Position numbers and translations under genes: made by a program. From Deltaproteobacteria bacterium (GTDB lineage Bacteria > Bdellovibrionota_C > UBA2361 > JANWWW01), in NCBI GenBank assembly GCA_025055295.1, contig JANWWW010000004.1, forward strand, positions 1 through 50,383: DNA of 50,383 nt, in the 5' to 3' direction. Below the pieces are notes generated by a model that saw nothing but the letters and a program-made list of their open reading frames with translations, made no database searches and was not told the origin of the DNA. Below are positions 28,295 through 38,848 of the stretch, in pieces. The first letter of the stretch is position 1. The number at the start of each line of letters is the position of its first letter.

Positions 28295-28821
28295 AAAGTT
28301 TAGGTCAAAGCAAGCTCACAAGTTGTTGATATTCCAAAGTTTTTGGAAATTTGAATGCTTTGAGGAAAGACCACAGTTGATGGATGCTCGGGATAAACTT
28401 CTAGTTATGCGATGCTTATCAAAAACAGCTTTGATCTATGACTTTTCTGTGTATAACTTGGACTAAGTCGCTAAATACTTCTTTTTGCTGTTCTATTTTG
28501 AAACAAGACATTAACAATTAATTGGGTTTCTCGTTCTCCGAGAAAGGCTAATTATCTAAAAGGTGAAACAAAAAACTATTGGAGATGATTTTATAATTGT
28601 ACGGCATCAGGACAACTGCGTAAACCTTTATAAATACTAATCAATATCGTACGTACGGTTCCTAAAAGAACGTCTATTAAGCCTATTTGCTAATGAGCAT
28701 CAGGTCAGGCATGCATAAAATTATTTCTAGTCGATATAGCGGGAAAGTCGCACACCAAATACTTGAAGCTTTGGGTATAACTTTACCTCAAAATCGTAGA
28801 TATTGGTAGTGATCTTAACAG

Positions 28822-29067
28822 ATGGGGTGTGATCATATGAGAAGAGAAGGAACTCCTACCAGGGTTAAATTTGCGACAAAAATTTGTCTTGAAAAAAACT
28901 ATCAACAGATAGCGTCAAAGAGGCTTAAATTCAAAGCCGGGTCGTCAAAGGTGGAGAAATATTTTGATATCGACTTTTCATGTAAGGACTTAAATGAAGT
29001 TTTTTTGCGGTTGGCATACTCAACAAGCCGACGAATTTTTTTTAAGCAGGATGTAAAAATAGATTGA
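28822..29067 (+). CDS. Small hypothetical ORF in decayed region (may be a remnant)
   Basis: 81-aa ORF with no neighbours in operon; no family recognised. Confidence 0.25.
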   Translation: MGCDHMRREGTPTRVKFATKICLEKNYQQIASKRLKFKAGSSKVEKYFDIDFSCKDLNEVFLRLAYSTSRRIFFKQDVKID

Positions 29068-29225
29068 TAAGAATTTGTAACGTAATTGCAAACGATAACA
29101 CTATATACTGTTGAAAGATTATGTGAAATTTACAACATCAGCGCCAACTCAACACGTAAGTTCTACAGAACTCGCTAAAATTATCATGAACGTCTTTTTA
29201 TTTGTGTAACTTTGACTTTTAGCAT

Positions 29226-29835
29226 GTGGTAATAGAATATCGAAGGAGGAACAAGCCAAGATTGTATGGAGGCGCTGAAAAGGTTTTTACGAAAACCCCT
29301 AGCTTTGCAAGGAGGCCGTCATTGGGACTAAAAAATACCAAAGAAACCCCGAACGAAGGAACTACTGTAATGGTACTTACAAAAGACTTGTTAAAACAAC
29401 CCTGGGTGACATCGAAATTAAAATACCTCGTGACAGAAATAATAGTGAGTATAAACTAGTGTTATTAAAAAGAAGAAAAAGAGGTTTTATGAGATTACAG
29501 GAAGAAAGTGTTCCCCTTTCCAGAGATGGGGCTTAAGGAGTTAAAGGCTAAGTGGAATGGGAAGTATCCAGATGTAGTGCGTATGTGGGAGAAGGACTTT
29601 CAATCTATAACATCTTTTTTCAAGTATCTATCTGTTTGAGTTTAGAAGACTTATTGCGACTACTAATGTTATTGAGAGTGTCAACAGCAAGTTAAGGAAG
29701 GTCTTGTATGCCAAGGGGTCTATGCCTCAAGAGAGGCTGTTAAGGTATGTTATGGTATTTACTTAGACCTTTATAAAAGGTGGTCGAGGGACGGTATTCC
29801 TAAATTCGGCGTTTTATGCTTGTTTTAAATTTAGA
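29226..29835 (+). pseudogene. IS256-family transposase remnant (copy 1), internally deleted and frame-shifted
   Basis: N-part 'RRNYCNGTYKRLVKTTLGDIEIKIPRDRNNSEYKL' (cf. 'NGY..KT..T.LGEIEI.IPRDRN..FEP') followed shortly by C-part 'GLKELKAKWNGKYPDVVRMWEKDFQSITSFFKY...FEFRRLIATTNVIESVNSKLRKVLYAKGSMPQERLLRYV'. Confidence 0.8.
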
Positions 29836-30424
29836 GTCAGTTTGAGCAAAAAAATTTTGTTTTAAGCCTAGCAAAAATTGAACTTTTAAACGAAGATGAC
29901 AAATAAGATCATAATTTTCAAAGAAAAACATTTTATTTTTTCGCTCGTTTTAATATCGCGCATTTTTCTTAGGGGCATATTACTTTTTGTATATCTTTTA
30001 TGTATTAAAAAGCTTGTTAAAGAAGTGGCGATCTTGGTCGAAGCCCAAAGGCGGGAAAGTTAAAAAAGGGTGCTTAGAAAATATTGTGTCCGATGAGGCT
30101 AACAATCAGGTCAAAGTCAAAGAATTATAACTATAAGGTAATTTTTCTCGATAAGTTCTAATAGTATTTTTTTAAAAATATCCGGCTTTCCAAGATAAGT
30201 GGGAGAGTTAATTTGATTAGTTTATGATTTAGTCTTCAGGGACACTATGACTCCAAGTATACTGGATATGTCTTGTCATTTGCTTAAGTATTTAATAACA
30301 GGCCTTTCGGGCTTCATCATCAGCTTAATTTTAGCCATCGTTTTATTTAATCTTGCGACATTTAATTCGAAAAATTTTGGAGTAGTTTTTTTTTGATATA
30401 GATCTCACTAAGGGGAAAGTTACC

Positions 30425-30751
30425 TTGAGTGTACATCCAGCAAGGGAAATAGAAATCGTTTTTCCTCTACCATTTTCGCTGAAAACCTTTACAGCTGGTA
30501 AAAGGATCGAAAATTTCGATTATCACAAAAACATAGAAAGTCCAGAAGATTTCACGCTCGAACAATTTCCGTCAGTCAAAGTAATGCCTCAATTGCATTG
30601 GTTGATACTGTATGCCTTGTCTGGGGCGCTTGTAAGGTTAACTCATAGCTGGAAAACCTTTCTAATGGTCGAAACGTTTATGATTATATGGTTAGGCAGT
30701 TTCCTTCGGGTAGCAAATTTTTATTATCCTCTGTTTTTTAATTTTCTTTGA
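30425..30751 (+). CDS. Hypothetical membrane-associated protein, probably continuous with an upstream out-of-frame TM segment starting at 30247
   Basis: 108-aa ORF (TTG start); an upstream ORF in another frame (MTPSILDMSCHLLKYLITGLSGFIISLILAIVLFNLATFNSKNFGVVFF*) ends at a T9 tract. Confidence 0.5.
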   Translation: MSVHPAREIEIVFPLPFSLKTFTAGKRIENFDYHKNIESPEDFTLEQFPSVKVMPQLHWLILYALSGALVRLTHSWKTFLMVETFMIIWLGSFLRVANFYYPLFFNFL

Positions 30752-32340
30752 CATTATTTTGGATCATAAACAAGGTAGTTTTTAGACCTAATGGGTTAAT
30801 AGTATCAAATCGATTTTCTTGCTTATTATTTACTATATTAATTTTCGCTTGCGCCATGTTCGCTGTTATGGGTTTTTATTACAGACTCGGATTAATAAAC
30901 CGGGCGGAAAAATTTTTGGACCATTCGGATGAACCTAAAATGATAAATCTAGTTTCTGCTTATCCTAGCTCAAATGCCAAAAAATTGATAGACCGAGGAC
31001 GTGGCATCTTTAAGCATCCTCCTACTACCGCCAAGTTTCTGGCTTTTGCATCTAAACACACACAGTGGAAATTAGGCTTCAGACAGAAACTGAGACTAAT
31101 TAACTACATTGTGGGATTGTCATTTGTTCTTATTGTGTCCGGCATTTGCTTTCAGACCTCTGGATATTCAGGATTTTTCCTTGGCATGGCTTTGACCGGG
31201 ACATCGATACTTTCGAGTCTGAGTTCTTTGTTTTTGTGGAACGATATTTACATATCATTTTTCACAGCTTGCTTCTGTTTTTCTTTGATTTGGTTTCTAA
31301 AGACTCAAACTCCTATTTTTTTGCAGCTCGTCTCTTTTTTTGCGGTTCTCTCTGCTATTTTTAAGTATTCAGGATTAATTAACCTACTACTCGGCATTTT
31401 GTGCATGTTTTTTTGCGCTAATCATGTAAAACAATCTCTTAAAAATTTGCTCCATTACACGATTGGAGTTGTATTAGGGCTGATATTCGCCTTCATTGTG
31501 GTGCCTGAAATTTTCATACACGGTTGGAAAACAATTGCTGGACTTTTGTTTGAGCTTGACAGAGGTCTAATCGAACATTTTGGTTTTAAAATTCCGGCGA
31601 TCGATTATCTCGGTCTTTTCATGTTAAAAAACGTTTTTTTCAATTACGAAAGTCCATTTTTTGGCTTTTTTGCAGTGTTTGCTTTGATTTACGGGATAAA
31701 AAACCGGAACAACAAAATTATTTTTGTCCTGACAATCTGTTTTCTGGTTAACTTAATCTTGTTTGAAATTAGTTCTGGTAAGCCGGTTCCGCAATACCAT
31801 AGATATATGTTGCCTTCATATGTGTTTCTAATACCACTAATATCCCATGCCTTGGTAGCGTACTGGAACAATTTATGCTTTGTTCTTCTGCCGGTATTGG
31901 CTTTGTTGCTTATTGATAACCTGCGGACTCTTAGAGAATTGTCAGTTTGGCAAAAAGCAACGGAGTTTAAAAGAGAGCAATTTAAAAACATGTATCTAGC
32001 AAGTTGCGAGAGGACGCTTGCAAAATGCACCTTTATAAACAAATTCAATCCGTCTAAGTCTCTAAAGCTGTCCGAAGAAACTAGAAGCGTGGCTTATGCA
32101 ATCACCGATTTTGCTTTAAAGCGGTATTTTGAGGCCCGGCTCAACACCATGCGCCAGTTAGAATTACAGAAAATCTACGTCCTGTTAAGACACTCCAGAT
32201 CACTTAATGTCATTAAGCCTAAAAACGGCTCCAAACCGTTTCTTAATCCAGCTGTTTTCATTTATGAGCTTAATAACCCTAGGGCTGTCATTTCTGCTCT
32301 CAAATTTTTAGACAATGCTAAAGCAAAGTTGATTAACTGA
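30748..32340 (+). CDS. Polytopic membrane protein, GT-C (PMT/GT39-like) glycosyltransferase candidate
   Basis: 530 aa; first TM followed by a loop with 'DHSDEPKMINLVSAYP' and 'FKHPPTTAKFLAF', then multiple TMs: GT-C-type layout; TTG start overlapping the upstream stop. Confidence 0.65.
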   Translation: MTLFWIINKVVFRPNGLIVSNRFSCLLFTILIFACAMFAVMGFYYRLGLINRAEKFLDHSDEPKMINLVSAYPSSNAKKLIDRGRGIFKHPPTTAKFLAFASKHTQWKLGFRQKLRLINYIVGLSFVLIVSGICFQTSGYSGFFLGMALTGTSILSSLSSLFLWNDIYISFFTACFCFSLIWFLKTQTPIFLQLVSFFAVLSAIFKYSGLINLLLGILCMFFCANHVKQSLKNLLHYTIGVVLGLIFAFIVVPEIFIHGWKTIAGLLFELDRGLIEHFGFKIPAIDYLGLFMLKNVFFNYESPFFGFFAVFALIYGIKNRNNKIIFVLTICFLVNLILFEISSGKPVPQYHRYMLPSYVFLIPLISHALVAYWNNLCFVLLPVLALLLIDNLRTLRELSVWQKATEFKREQFKNMYLASCERTLAKCTFINKFNPSKSLKLSEETRSVAYAITDFALKRYFEARLNTMRQLELQKIYVLLRHSRSLNVIKPKNGSKPFLNPAVFIYELNNPRAVISALKFLDNAKAKLIN

Positions 32341-32747
32341 TTATCGGATTATTAAACCAACTTGACTTAAAGGTTAAATTAAGGCTAGGATGACTAATGA
32401 TAGCAAGTTTAAGACACGTTTTTTATCATTAACAAACCAATTTTTAATCCACAGAGAAGTTATCGCTTTCTCAGAGCAGATCAGTCTGCGTTATGGTTTT
32501 TAGAAGATATATGAAGCAGAATAATTTCTATTTCAAAAGGTTATTCAGTGGCATGTGGCCTAAAGGGTGTGTTTGAGGTTTTCGGTTTGTGTTTAACGGA
32601 AAATTTGCTGGGGCATCGGATCACTTAAACTGGCTAGTTTGAGATCTAAAGTTTAAAAAATTTGATATCTTACAAATTAAATATCTATTATTTCTCTAAA
32701 ATCAAAACCAGATTTAGTCATACAATTTTTTCGATTATGACTTTTCC

Positions 32748-33968
32748 TTAGTCTTCTTTTTTAACTATTGGGTCTAAAATTGGCACTAAACATGCAATCT
32801 TAACCAATCGTTCAATGATTTCTTTGTCTAAGATCGTGTCCTGGTCAACCAGTTTTCTACCTTCAAAGTCTACAATGGGTTTGGCGGTTTTAAGACCTTG
32901 CTTGAGATCTTTTAGGTCCACCACTTGTTCATCTGGCATTAGGGGGTCATTAATAACATGAAAAATTTTTCGTATCTGATCTTTAGATAATTTTTTAGGG
33001 CTTGCTAAAACTTTTGCAATTCTGTCGCTTATAACTTCTGCTATAAAATCCGTAACCGCTTCTTTGATGCTTGGCTCAACATTTGGCTCTTGAGACAAGG
33101 AATTTAAAAGCAGATAAGCACCGTTGGGTCTAAATACACCTCGTGGAAAACACGATAGATATACTTCTTTGGCCATTAAATATACGATTTCAATCTGTGT
33201 AAGATTAACCTTTTGACCCTCAAGGAAGCTGGCTATCCTATGAATTGATTCGGTCAAACGTTCGTTCTTTAGTCTTATGCTTGTCATGATCGCAACATCC
33301 TTCAAACGAGATATGGTCTTCCCACTCGTTTTTTTTTCCGATACGAATTCCCAAATCCCGTGTCGAAAGCCTATACCAGTCACGAAATGCAAAAAACCGA
33401 GATCCTTTACATAGTCGGCATTTAATTTAGACATAATGCCGGCTCCTATAAGGGAAAATCGTTTCAAGTTTATGAGATTTTTTTCAGTTATGTCAGACAA
33501 ATGCTCGTCTAAGAAACGAGTTTCAGTGTGATTTGAACAAAACATAGTCCAAGAAATTTTGTTCAAATTTGAATTTCGCAGAATGGCCTTTGTGAAATTT
33601 ACCGATGGTTTTGATTTGTGGCTCTCCTGCCACCATGAAAAATAAGAAATGATTTCCTCCGCTAAGGCGGAAATTGAGTGTTGTTTGGGAAAGTATTGGG
33701 CTTTAACGTTAACTGCAGCCAAGTCGTTTAAAGTTTTGTTGTTTAAAACGGCGATTGGTAGCGCCTGAAGAAAGGAGGCATATTTTTGAAGATCTAGGTC
33801 GTCGGTTTCAACGATCACAAGTCCTTTTTGCTTGTCTTCATTGACCCGCTCAAAAAATTGGTCATCTAGAGCGCAAAGCTCGGCTTTTAAACCAAAACTG
33901 TAAAATTTCTGCAATAAGTCCTCCGTTGATTTTGACTCGCCTACTACGTAAATGGAAAATTTCTCCAC
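32748..33968 (-). CDS. Hypothetical protein; N-terminal receiver-like segment and helical domain
   Basis: 406-aa ORF; 'FSIYVVGESKSTEDLLQKFYSFGLKAELC...KGLVIVETDDLDLQKYASFLQALPIAVLNNKTLNDLAAVNVKAQYFPKQHSISALAEEI' has receiver-like beta/alpha alternation. Confidence 0.65.
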   Translation of the reverse strand: MEKFSIYVVGESKSTEDLLQKFYSFGLKAELCALDDQFFERVNEDKQKGLVIVETDDLDLQKYASFLQALPIAVLNNKTLNDLAAVNVKAQYFPKQHSISALAEEIISYFSWWQESHKSKPSVNFTKAILRNSNLNKISWTMFCSNHTETRFLDEHLSDITEKNLINLKRFSLIGAGIMSKLNADYVKDLGFLHFVTGIGFRHGIWEFVSEKKTSGKTISRLKDVAIMTSIRLKNERLTESIHRIASFLEGQKVNLTQIEIVYLMAKEVYLSCFPRGVFRPNGAYLLLNSLSQEPNVEPSIKEAVTDFIAEVISDRIAKVLASPKKLSKDQIRKIFHVINDPLMPDEQVVDLKDLKQGLKTAKPIVDFEGRKLVDQDTILDKEIIERLVKIACLVPILDPIVKKED

Positions 33969-34018
33969 CCTGATAGAGTTTAATCGGAAATTTTTCTAAA
34001 ATACTTTAAGACTTTTGA

Positions 34019-35467
34019 ATGCAGCTCCCAGTCAGGCTTGAAAAAAAGATAAGCAAAGAGAAAAAACGAGAAATCTTCGTGGTTATTGGCGCCGGTATTG
34101 ATCAAGTTTCAAGTTACGTTAAGCGAGATTTTTCCGATCTCAAAGACAAGCTCATAGAGCCTAAAGAAGGCGTAACTCCACTATATCTGTCGAACTCAAA
34201 ATCATTGATCAGCGTCGTCTTAAACAGTAATGCCTCAAAACGTGATCAAATGGAGTCAGGTGCTCAGTTGTACAAATTAATTTCCGACCTAATCACTTCC
34301 GATACGCTCTTACGATTTTGCGGAGACCAGTCTTTTTTCCATATTGTGCTTGAAGGTCTAACGCGTGGCGCATATAAATTTAAATCCTCTTTTGATCAGG
34401 TTTTAAAGGAATACTCAAAAATTTCCTTAATGGATGTAGACTGGGAGGTAAATTTAAAGGAGTTTTTTTCATACCTTTATTGGTTAACTTATTACCGATG
34501 GCTAGTTGATTTGCCCTCAAATATTTGTACGCCTGATTTTTTGTCTGAAGAGGCTCGAAGGGTGTCGTCCAAGTTAGGCTTGAGTTGCAAGATACTTGGC
34601 AAAAGTGAACTAGAAAAAAAAGGGTTTGGTGGGATTATTGCCGTTTCAGGCGACCAAAATGCATATGTGATCGAGTTGTCATACTCTCCAAAAACCAATA
34701 GATCAAAAAAATGGGATTTAGCTGATCATAGCCTGTGTCTACTAGGAAAAGGTGTAACTTTTGACACCGGAGGCATATGCTTGAAACCTCCGGAAGGAAT
34801 GTCGGCTATGAAAGCTGACATGTCAGCTGCAGCTCTAATATTGAGTCTTCTTTGTCTAGCTTCAGATGTACAGATCAAGTTTCCTTTAATCGGTCTAATT
34901 GGGACTACTTGCAACGGTATCTCGCGTAATTCAGTAAAGCCTGGAGATGTCATCAGAATAAAAAATGGACAATTAGTTCAAGTTGAAAACACAGATGCCG
35001 AAGGAAGGCTCATACTTGCTGATCTAATAAGTTTTTGCGGAGAACAAAATTACAAAAACATCGTTACGTTGGCTACACTTACGGGCGGCATTAGAGTAGG
35101 ATTAGGGCTGTTTCATGCAGGATTCTTCTCAACAGACAAAAAATTTGCTAATTTGATACTTGAAGCCGGGGAACTTTCTGGAGATTTTTGCTGTCTTTTT
35201 CCTTTTGAACAAAAGTATGCCAAAGAGCTGGAGGTGTCTAAAGAGATAATATCAAACATAGGCACTTCAAAAAGTGGCGCGCCGGTGCTTGCGGCAATGT
35301 TTTTAAAACATTTCACTAAGCCGGATATGACATTCATTCATTTTGATATAGCAGGGGTTGCTTACCATACAGGGGAATTGGTTAAACACTGGGGGAAAGG
35401 TGCGACCGGATTTGGATTTAAGTTGTTTTATGAGATTTTTAAGAGACTTGAAGACACACAAATATGA
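34019..35467 (+). CDS. pepA: Leucyl aminopeptidase (M17)
   Basis: '[32 protein letters not shown]' and '[16 protein letters not shown]'. Confidence 0.95.
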   Translation: MQLPVRLEKKISKEKKREIFVVIGAGIDQVSSYVKRDFSDLKDKLIEPKEGVTPLYLSNSKSLISVVLNSNASKRDQMESGAQLYKLISDLITSDTLLRFCGDQSFFHIVLEGLTRGAYKFKSSFDQVLKEYSKISLMDVDWEVNLKEFFSYLYWLTYYRWLVDLPSNICTPDFLSEEARRVSSKLGLSCKILGKSELEKKGFGGIIAVSGDQNAYVIELSYSPKTNRSKKWDLADHSLCLLGKGVTFDTGGICLKPPEGMSAMKADMSAAALILSLLCLASDVQIKFPLIGLIGTTCNGISRNSVKPGDVIRIKNGQLVQVENTDAEGRLILADLISFCGEQNYKNIVTLATLTGGIRVGLGLFHAGFFSTDKKFANLILEAGELSGDFCCLFPFEQKYAKELEVSKEIISNIGTSKSGAPVLAAMFLKHFTKPDMTFIHFDIAGVAYHTGELVKHWGKGATGFGFKLFYEIFKRLEDTQI

Positions 35468-37878
35468 CCCAGATAAGAATTGTTCCAATAGCTGAGGAAA
35501 TGAAACGAGCCTACCTTGATTACGCTATGAGCGTAATTGTTGGTAGGGCGCTTCCGGATGTGCGAGATGGCCTCAAGCCTGTTCAGAGACGAATTCTGTA
35601 CGCAATGTATGAGGAAGGCTTGCTGCACAACAAAAAACATTCGAAGTGCGCCGGTGTTGTAGGCACTGTTTTGAAGTTTTTTCATCCTCACGGAGACAGC
35701 AGCGTCTACGACGCGCTAGTTCGCTTGGCTCAAGAATGGAATATGCGTTATCCGTTAATTGACGGACAAGGCAACTTTGGATCAATCGATGGAGACCCGC
35801 CGGCAGCTTATCGTTATACCGAAGCCAGATTGGCAAAAATTGGCGAGGAGATGCTTTTTGAAATCGACAAGGAAACGGTGGTTTTTGTTCCTAATTTTGA
35901 TGAGACAAAAAAAGAACCAGTTGTGTTGCCCGCGCGTATTCCCAACCTAATTATAAACGGGGCAGATGGTATAGCGGTTGGGATGGCGACTCACATTCCC
36001 CCACATAATTTAGGGGAAGTGATTGACGCTCTTGTTTTCCTTATTGAAAACCCAAACGCCTCAGTCGAGGACATCATGGATTTTATCAAAGGCCCGGATT
36101 TTCCTACCGGTGGCCAAATCCTTGGCCGCAAGGGCATTGTAGATTATCTAAAAACCGGAAAAGGGCTAATTAAAGTCAGGGCAAAAGCAGAGATAATAGA
36201 AGATAAGAAGGGATCTTATATTGTCGTATCAGAAATTCCCTATCAGGAAAACAAAGCGCGCATTTTGGATAAAATAGCGGGACTTGTAAATGAGCGCGTT
36301 ATAGACGGTATTGCAAGGATTAAAGACGAGTCGAATAGAGATGGCATACGAATAGTCATAGAACTCAAAAGGGATAGCACGCCGTCGGTGGTTTTAAATC
36401 AGTTATTTAAACATACCCCTCTTCAAACAACCTACGGTGTGATTTTCCTAGCTCTTCAGAATAATAAGCCTGTCGTTTTCAACATTAAGTCGTATCTTCA
36501 GGCGTATTTGGATCATAGGTTAGAAGTTTTGACTAAACGGTTAATCCATGACTTAAGGATTGCCAAAAACAGATATCATATAATCGAAGGGCTCATAATC
36601 CTTACCCAAAACCTTGATGAAGCTATCAACATAATTAAAAACAGCGAGGATGCAAGCGAAGCCAAAAAAGCTCTTTGCACGAGATTTAATTTGGATGACG
36701 TTCAAGCTCAAGCAATATTGGATCTAAGGCTTCAAAAGCTAACCAGACTCGAGATGTCCGGATTAATCAAAGAAAAGGAGGATCTAAGCAATAAAATTAG
36801 GCACTTGAATGAGTTGCTAAACGACAGATCGAAGATGAAAACTGAACTAAAGCAGGACTTGCTTGAAATGAAGAAAATTTACGGTGATCAACGCAAGACC
36901 GAAATTTTGGACGCAGATGAAATCATTGAAACTGAGGAGCTTATTGAAGACGAAGAAGTCGTAATAATGCTATCGAACCTTGGGTATATAAAAAGAACCC
37001 CCCTGTCCTATTTCCGTGTTCAGAAGAGGGGTGGAAAGGGAGTCGCAGGCGCCTCAACTTTTGAAGAAGATTTCATATCCAGAATAATTTACACGACAAA
37101 CCTTTCCATGATTCTTGCGTTAACGACCCATGGAAGAGTTTTTTCATTTAAAGCTTACAAAGTGCCTGAAGGTTCTAGGACTGCCAAAGGAAGGTCTATC
37201 CAAAATTTCTTGGAACTAAAAAAAGATGAAAAAATTTCTGCCTTAGTGCCTGTTAGAGAGTTTAACGACAATTTTTCATTAGTCCTTGCGACCCGTTCCG
37301 GGTTAATAAAACGAATGCGCCTTTCTGATTTTGAAAAGATAAGGAGAACTGGAATAGTGGCAATATCTCTTAACGAGAACGATCACGTAATAGGAGGTGG
37401 AATTTGTCAAGAAGCTCAGGACATCATAATGACGACACGTTGTGGTTTAAGTATTCGGTTCAGATCCTCCGATGTTCGTGTTATAGGAAGAGCTGCAAAA
37501 GGGATACAGGGAATAACTTTAAGAAAGGGTGATGAGGTTGTTGCGATGCTTGTTGTTGAAAGAGAATCAGACACCCTTTTGTCTGTCTGTGAAAATGGTT
37601 ATGGTAAAAGAACTTCTCTCAATGAGTACAGACTGCAAAAGAGACGTGGTCGCGGTGTGATTGACATCAAAACCTCAGGCAGAAATGGGCTTGTAGTGGC
37701 CTCGTTCCCAGTCAACGATGATTCGGAATTAATTCTTATGACCTCCAAAGGAAAGGCAGTAAGGATAATGGTCAAAGATATCAGAATATCGGGACGAAAC
37801 ACTTCTGGAGTTAGGTTAGTTGACTTAGCCGAAGGCGAGAAGGTTGTCTCAGCGAGCTTAATTTTTTCAGAAACCTAG
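35464..37878 (+). CDS. gyrA: DNA gyrase subunit A
   Basis: '[37 protein letters not shown]', '[35 protein letters not shown]', GyrA-box-like 'QKRGGKG' in the C-terminal domain. Confidence 0.95.
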   Translation: MTQIRIVPIAEEMKRAYLDYAMSVIVGRALPDVRDGLKPVQRRILYAMYEEGLLHNKKHSKCAGVVGTVLKFFHPHGDSSVYDALVRLAQEWNMRYPLIDGQGNFGSIDGDPPAAYRYTEARLAKIGEEMLFEIDKETVVFVPNFDETKKEPVVLPARIPNLIINGADGIAVGMATHIPPHNLGEVIDALVFLIENPNASVEDIMDFIKGPDFPTGGQILGRKGIVDYLKTGKGLIKVRAKAEIIEDKKGSYIVVSEIPYQENKARILDKIAGLVNERVIDGIARIKDESNRDGIRIVIELKRDSTPSVVLNQLFKHTPLQTTYGVIFLALQNNKPVVFNIKSYLQAYLDHRLEVLTKRLIHDLRIAKNRYHIIEGLIILTQNLDEAINIIKNSEDASEAKKALCTRFNLDDVQAQAILDLRLQKLTRLEMSGLIKEKEDLSNKIRHLNELLNDRSKMKTELKQDLLEMKKIYGDQRKTEILDADEIIETEELIEDEEVVIMLSNLGYIKRTPLSYFRVQKRGGKGVAGASTFEEDFISRIIYTTNLSMILALTTHGRVFSFKAYKVPEGSRTAKGRSIQNFLELKKDEKISALVPVREFNDNFSLVLATRSGLIKRMRLSDFEKIRRTGIVAISLNENDHVIGGGICQEAQDIIMTTRCGLSIRFRSSDVRVIGRAAKGIQGITLRKGDEVVAMLVVERESDTLLSVCENGYGKRTSLNEYRLQKRRGRGVIDIKTSGRNGLVVASFPVNDDSELILMTSKGKAVRIMVKDIRISGRNTSGVRLVDLAEGEKVVSASLIFSET

Positions 37879-37879
37879 T

Positions 37880-38848
37880 TTGCGTATTGGAATAGTTGGA
37901 GGAGGGTCATTCGGCACAGCCCTTTTAAGCGTGTACTCAGCTTTTTACCACTGTGTTGTCTGGGATAGAGATACAGAACTGTTAGACACTTTAAAAACTC
38001 AGAAATCCAATCCAAAATACTTGGTAAATATTGTCATCAGGGACGAATTTGAAATTGCGTACAAAATAGGTGAATTAGGTGAAGCAAATATCATTTTTGT
38101 GGCCATTCCATCACAAAACCTTGATGAGGTCGGCTTAGACCTTCTTCCAAAAGATGTTCCATTGATCCTCACTTGTAAAGGTTTTACAAGAGAAGGATGG
38201 CTTACTTTCGAGTATTTGAAAAGTTTAGGTTTTTTGAATGTATTAGCTTTATCAGGTCCAAATTTTGCCCAAGATCTTGGTTTACGCTCGCCCTGCGCGT
38301 CAATCCTATCAGGTACAGATTTAGAGACAGTTTTCCCTATAGCGAAAATGCTATCCAACAAATTTTTCAGGCTTTATCCAAGCGACGACATTAAAGGAGT
38401 TCAGCTATGCGGTAGTTTGAAAAATGTTTACTCAATAGCCACAGGTTACGCTTACGGGGTTGGTTTTGGTGCTTCATCGATTTTTTCTATTTTGAGTCGC
38501 GCGGTTTCAGAATTAGCCAGAATACTCAGGGCATTTAATTGTAAGGAGCATACAGCTTTTGGCCTGGCTGGGATTGGTGATCTTTTTATGACAGGCTCTA
38601 GCGTTCAAAGCAGGAATTTTTTGTTCGGCAAACTTCTTGCAGAGAATTATTCGCCAGAAAAGGCTCTTAAAGCAGTTGCTCAAACAGTCGAAGGTTACAA
38701 CTCGGCATTTTTTGCCGAAAGTAAAATTCTCTCTCGTGGTTTGGATTTGCCCCTTCTTGAAGCCGTGGTTGAAATTGTAAAGGGAAAGTTTTCCAAGGAG
38801 AGAATTGCAGGTCTTCTTGAAAGGCCGGTCAAAACTGAGTTTCCATGA
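37880..38848 (+). CDS. gpsA: NAD(P)-dependent glycerol-3-phosphate dehydrogenase
   Basis: 'MRIGIVGGGSFGTALLSVYS...VVWDRD', 'ALSGPNFAQDLG', 'CGSLKNVYSIATGYAYGVGFG', 'GLAGIGDLFMTGSSVQSRNF'; TTG start. Confidence 0.95.
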   Translation: MRIGIVGGGSFGTALLSVYSAFYHCVVWDRDTELLDTLKTQKSNPKYLVNIVIRDEFEIAYKIGELGEANIIFVAIPSQNLDEVGLDLLPKDVPLILTCKGFTREGWLTFEYLKSLGFLNVLALSGPNFAQDLGLRSPCASILSGTDLETVFPIAKMLSNKFFRLYPSDDIKGVQLCGSLKNVYSIATGYAYGVGFGASSIFSILSRAVSELARILRAFNCKEHTAFGLAGIGDLFMTGSSVQSRNFLFGKLLAENYSPEKALKAVAQTVEGYNSAFFAESKILSRGLDLPLLEAVVEIVKGKFSKERIAGLLERPVKTEFP

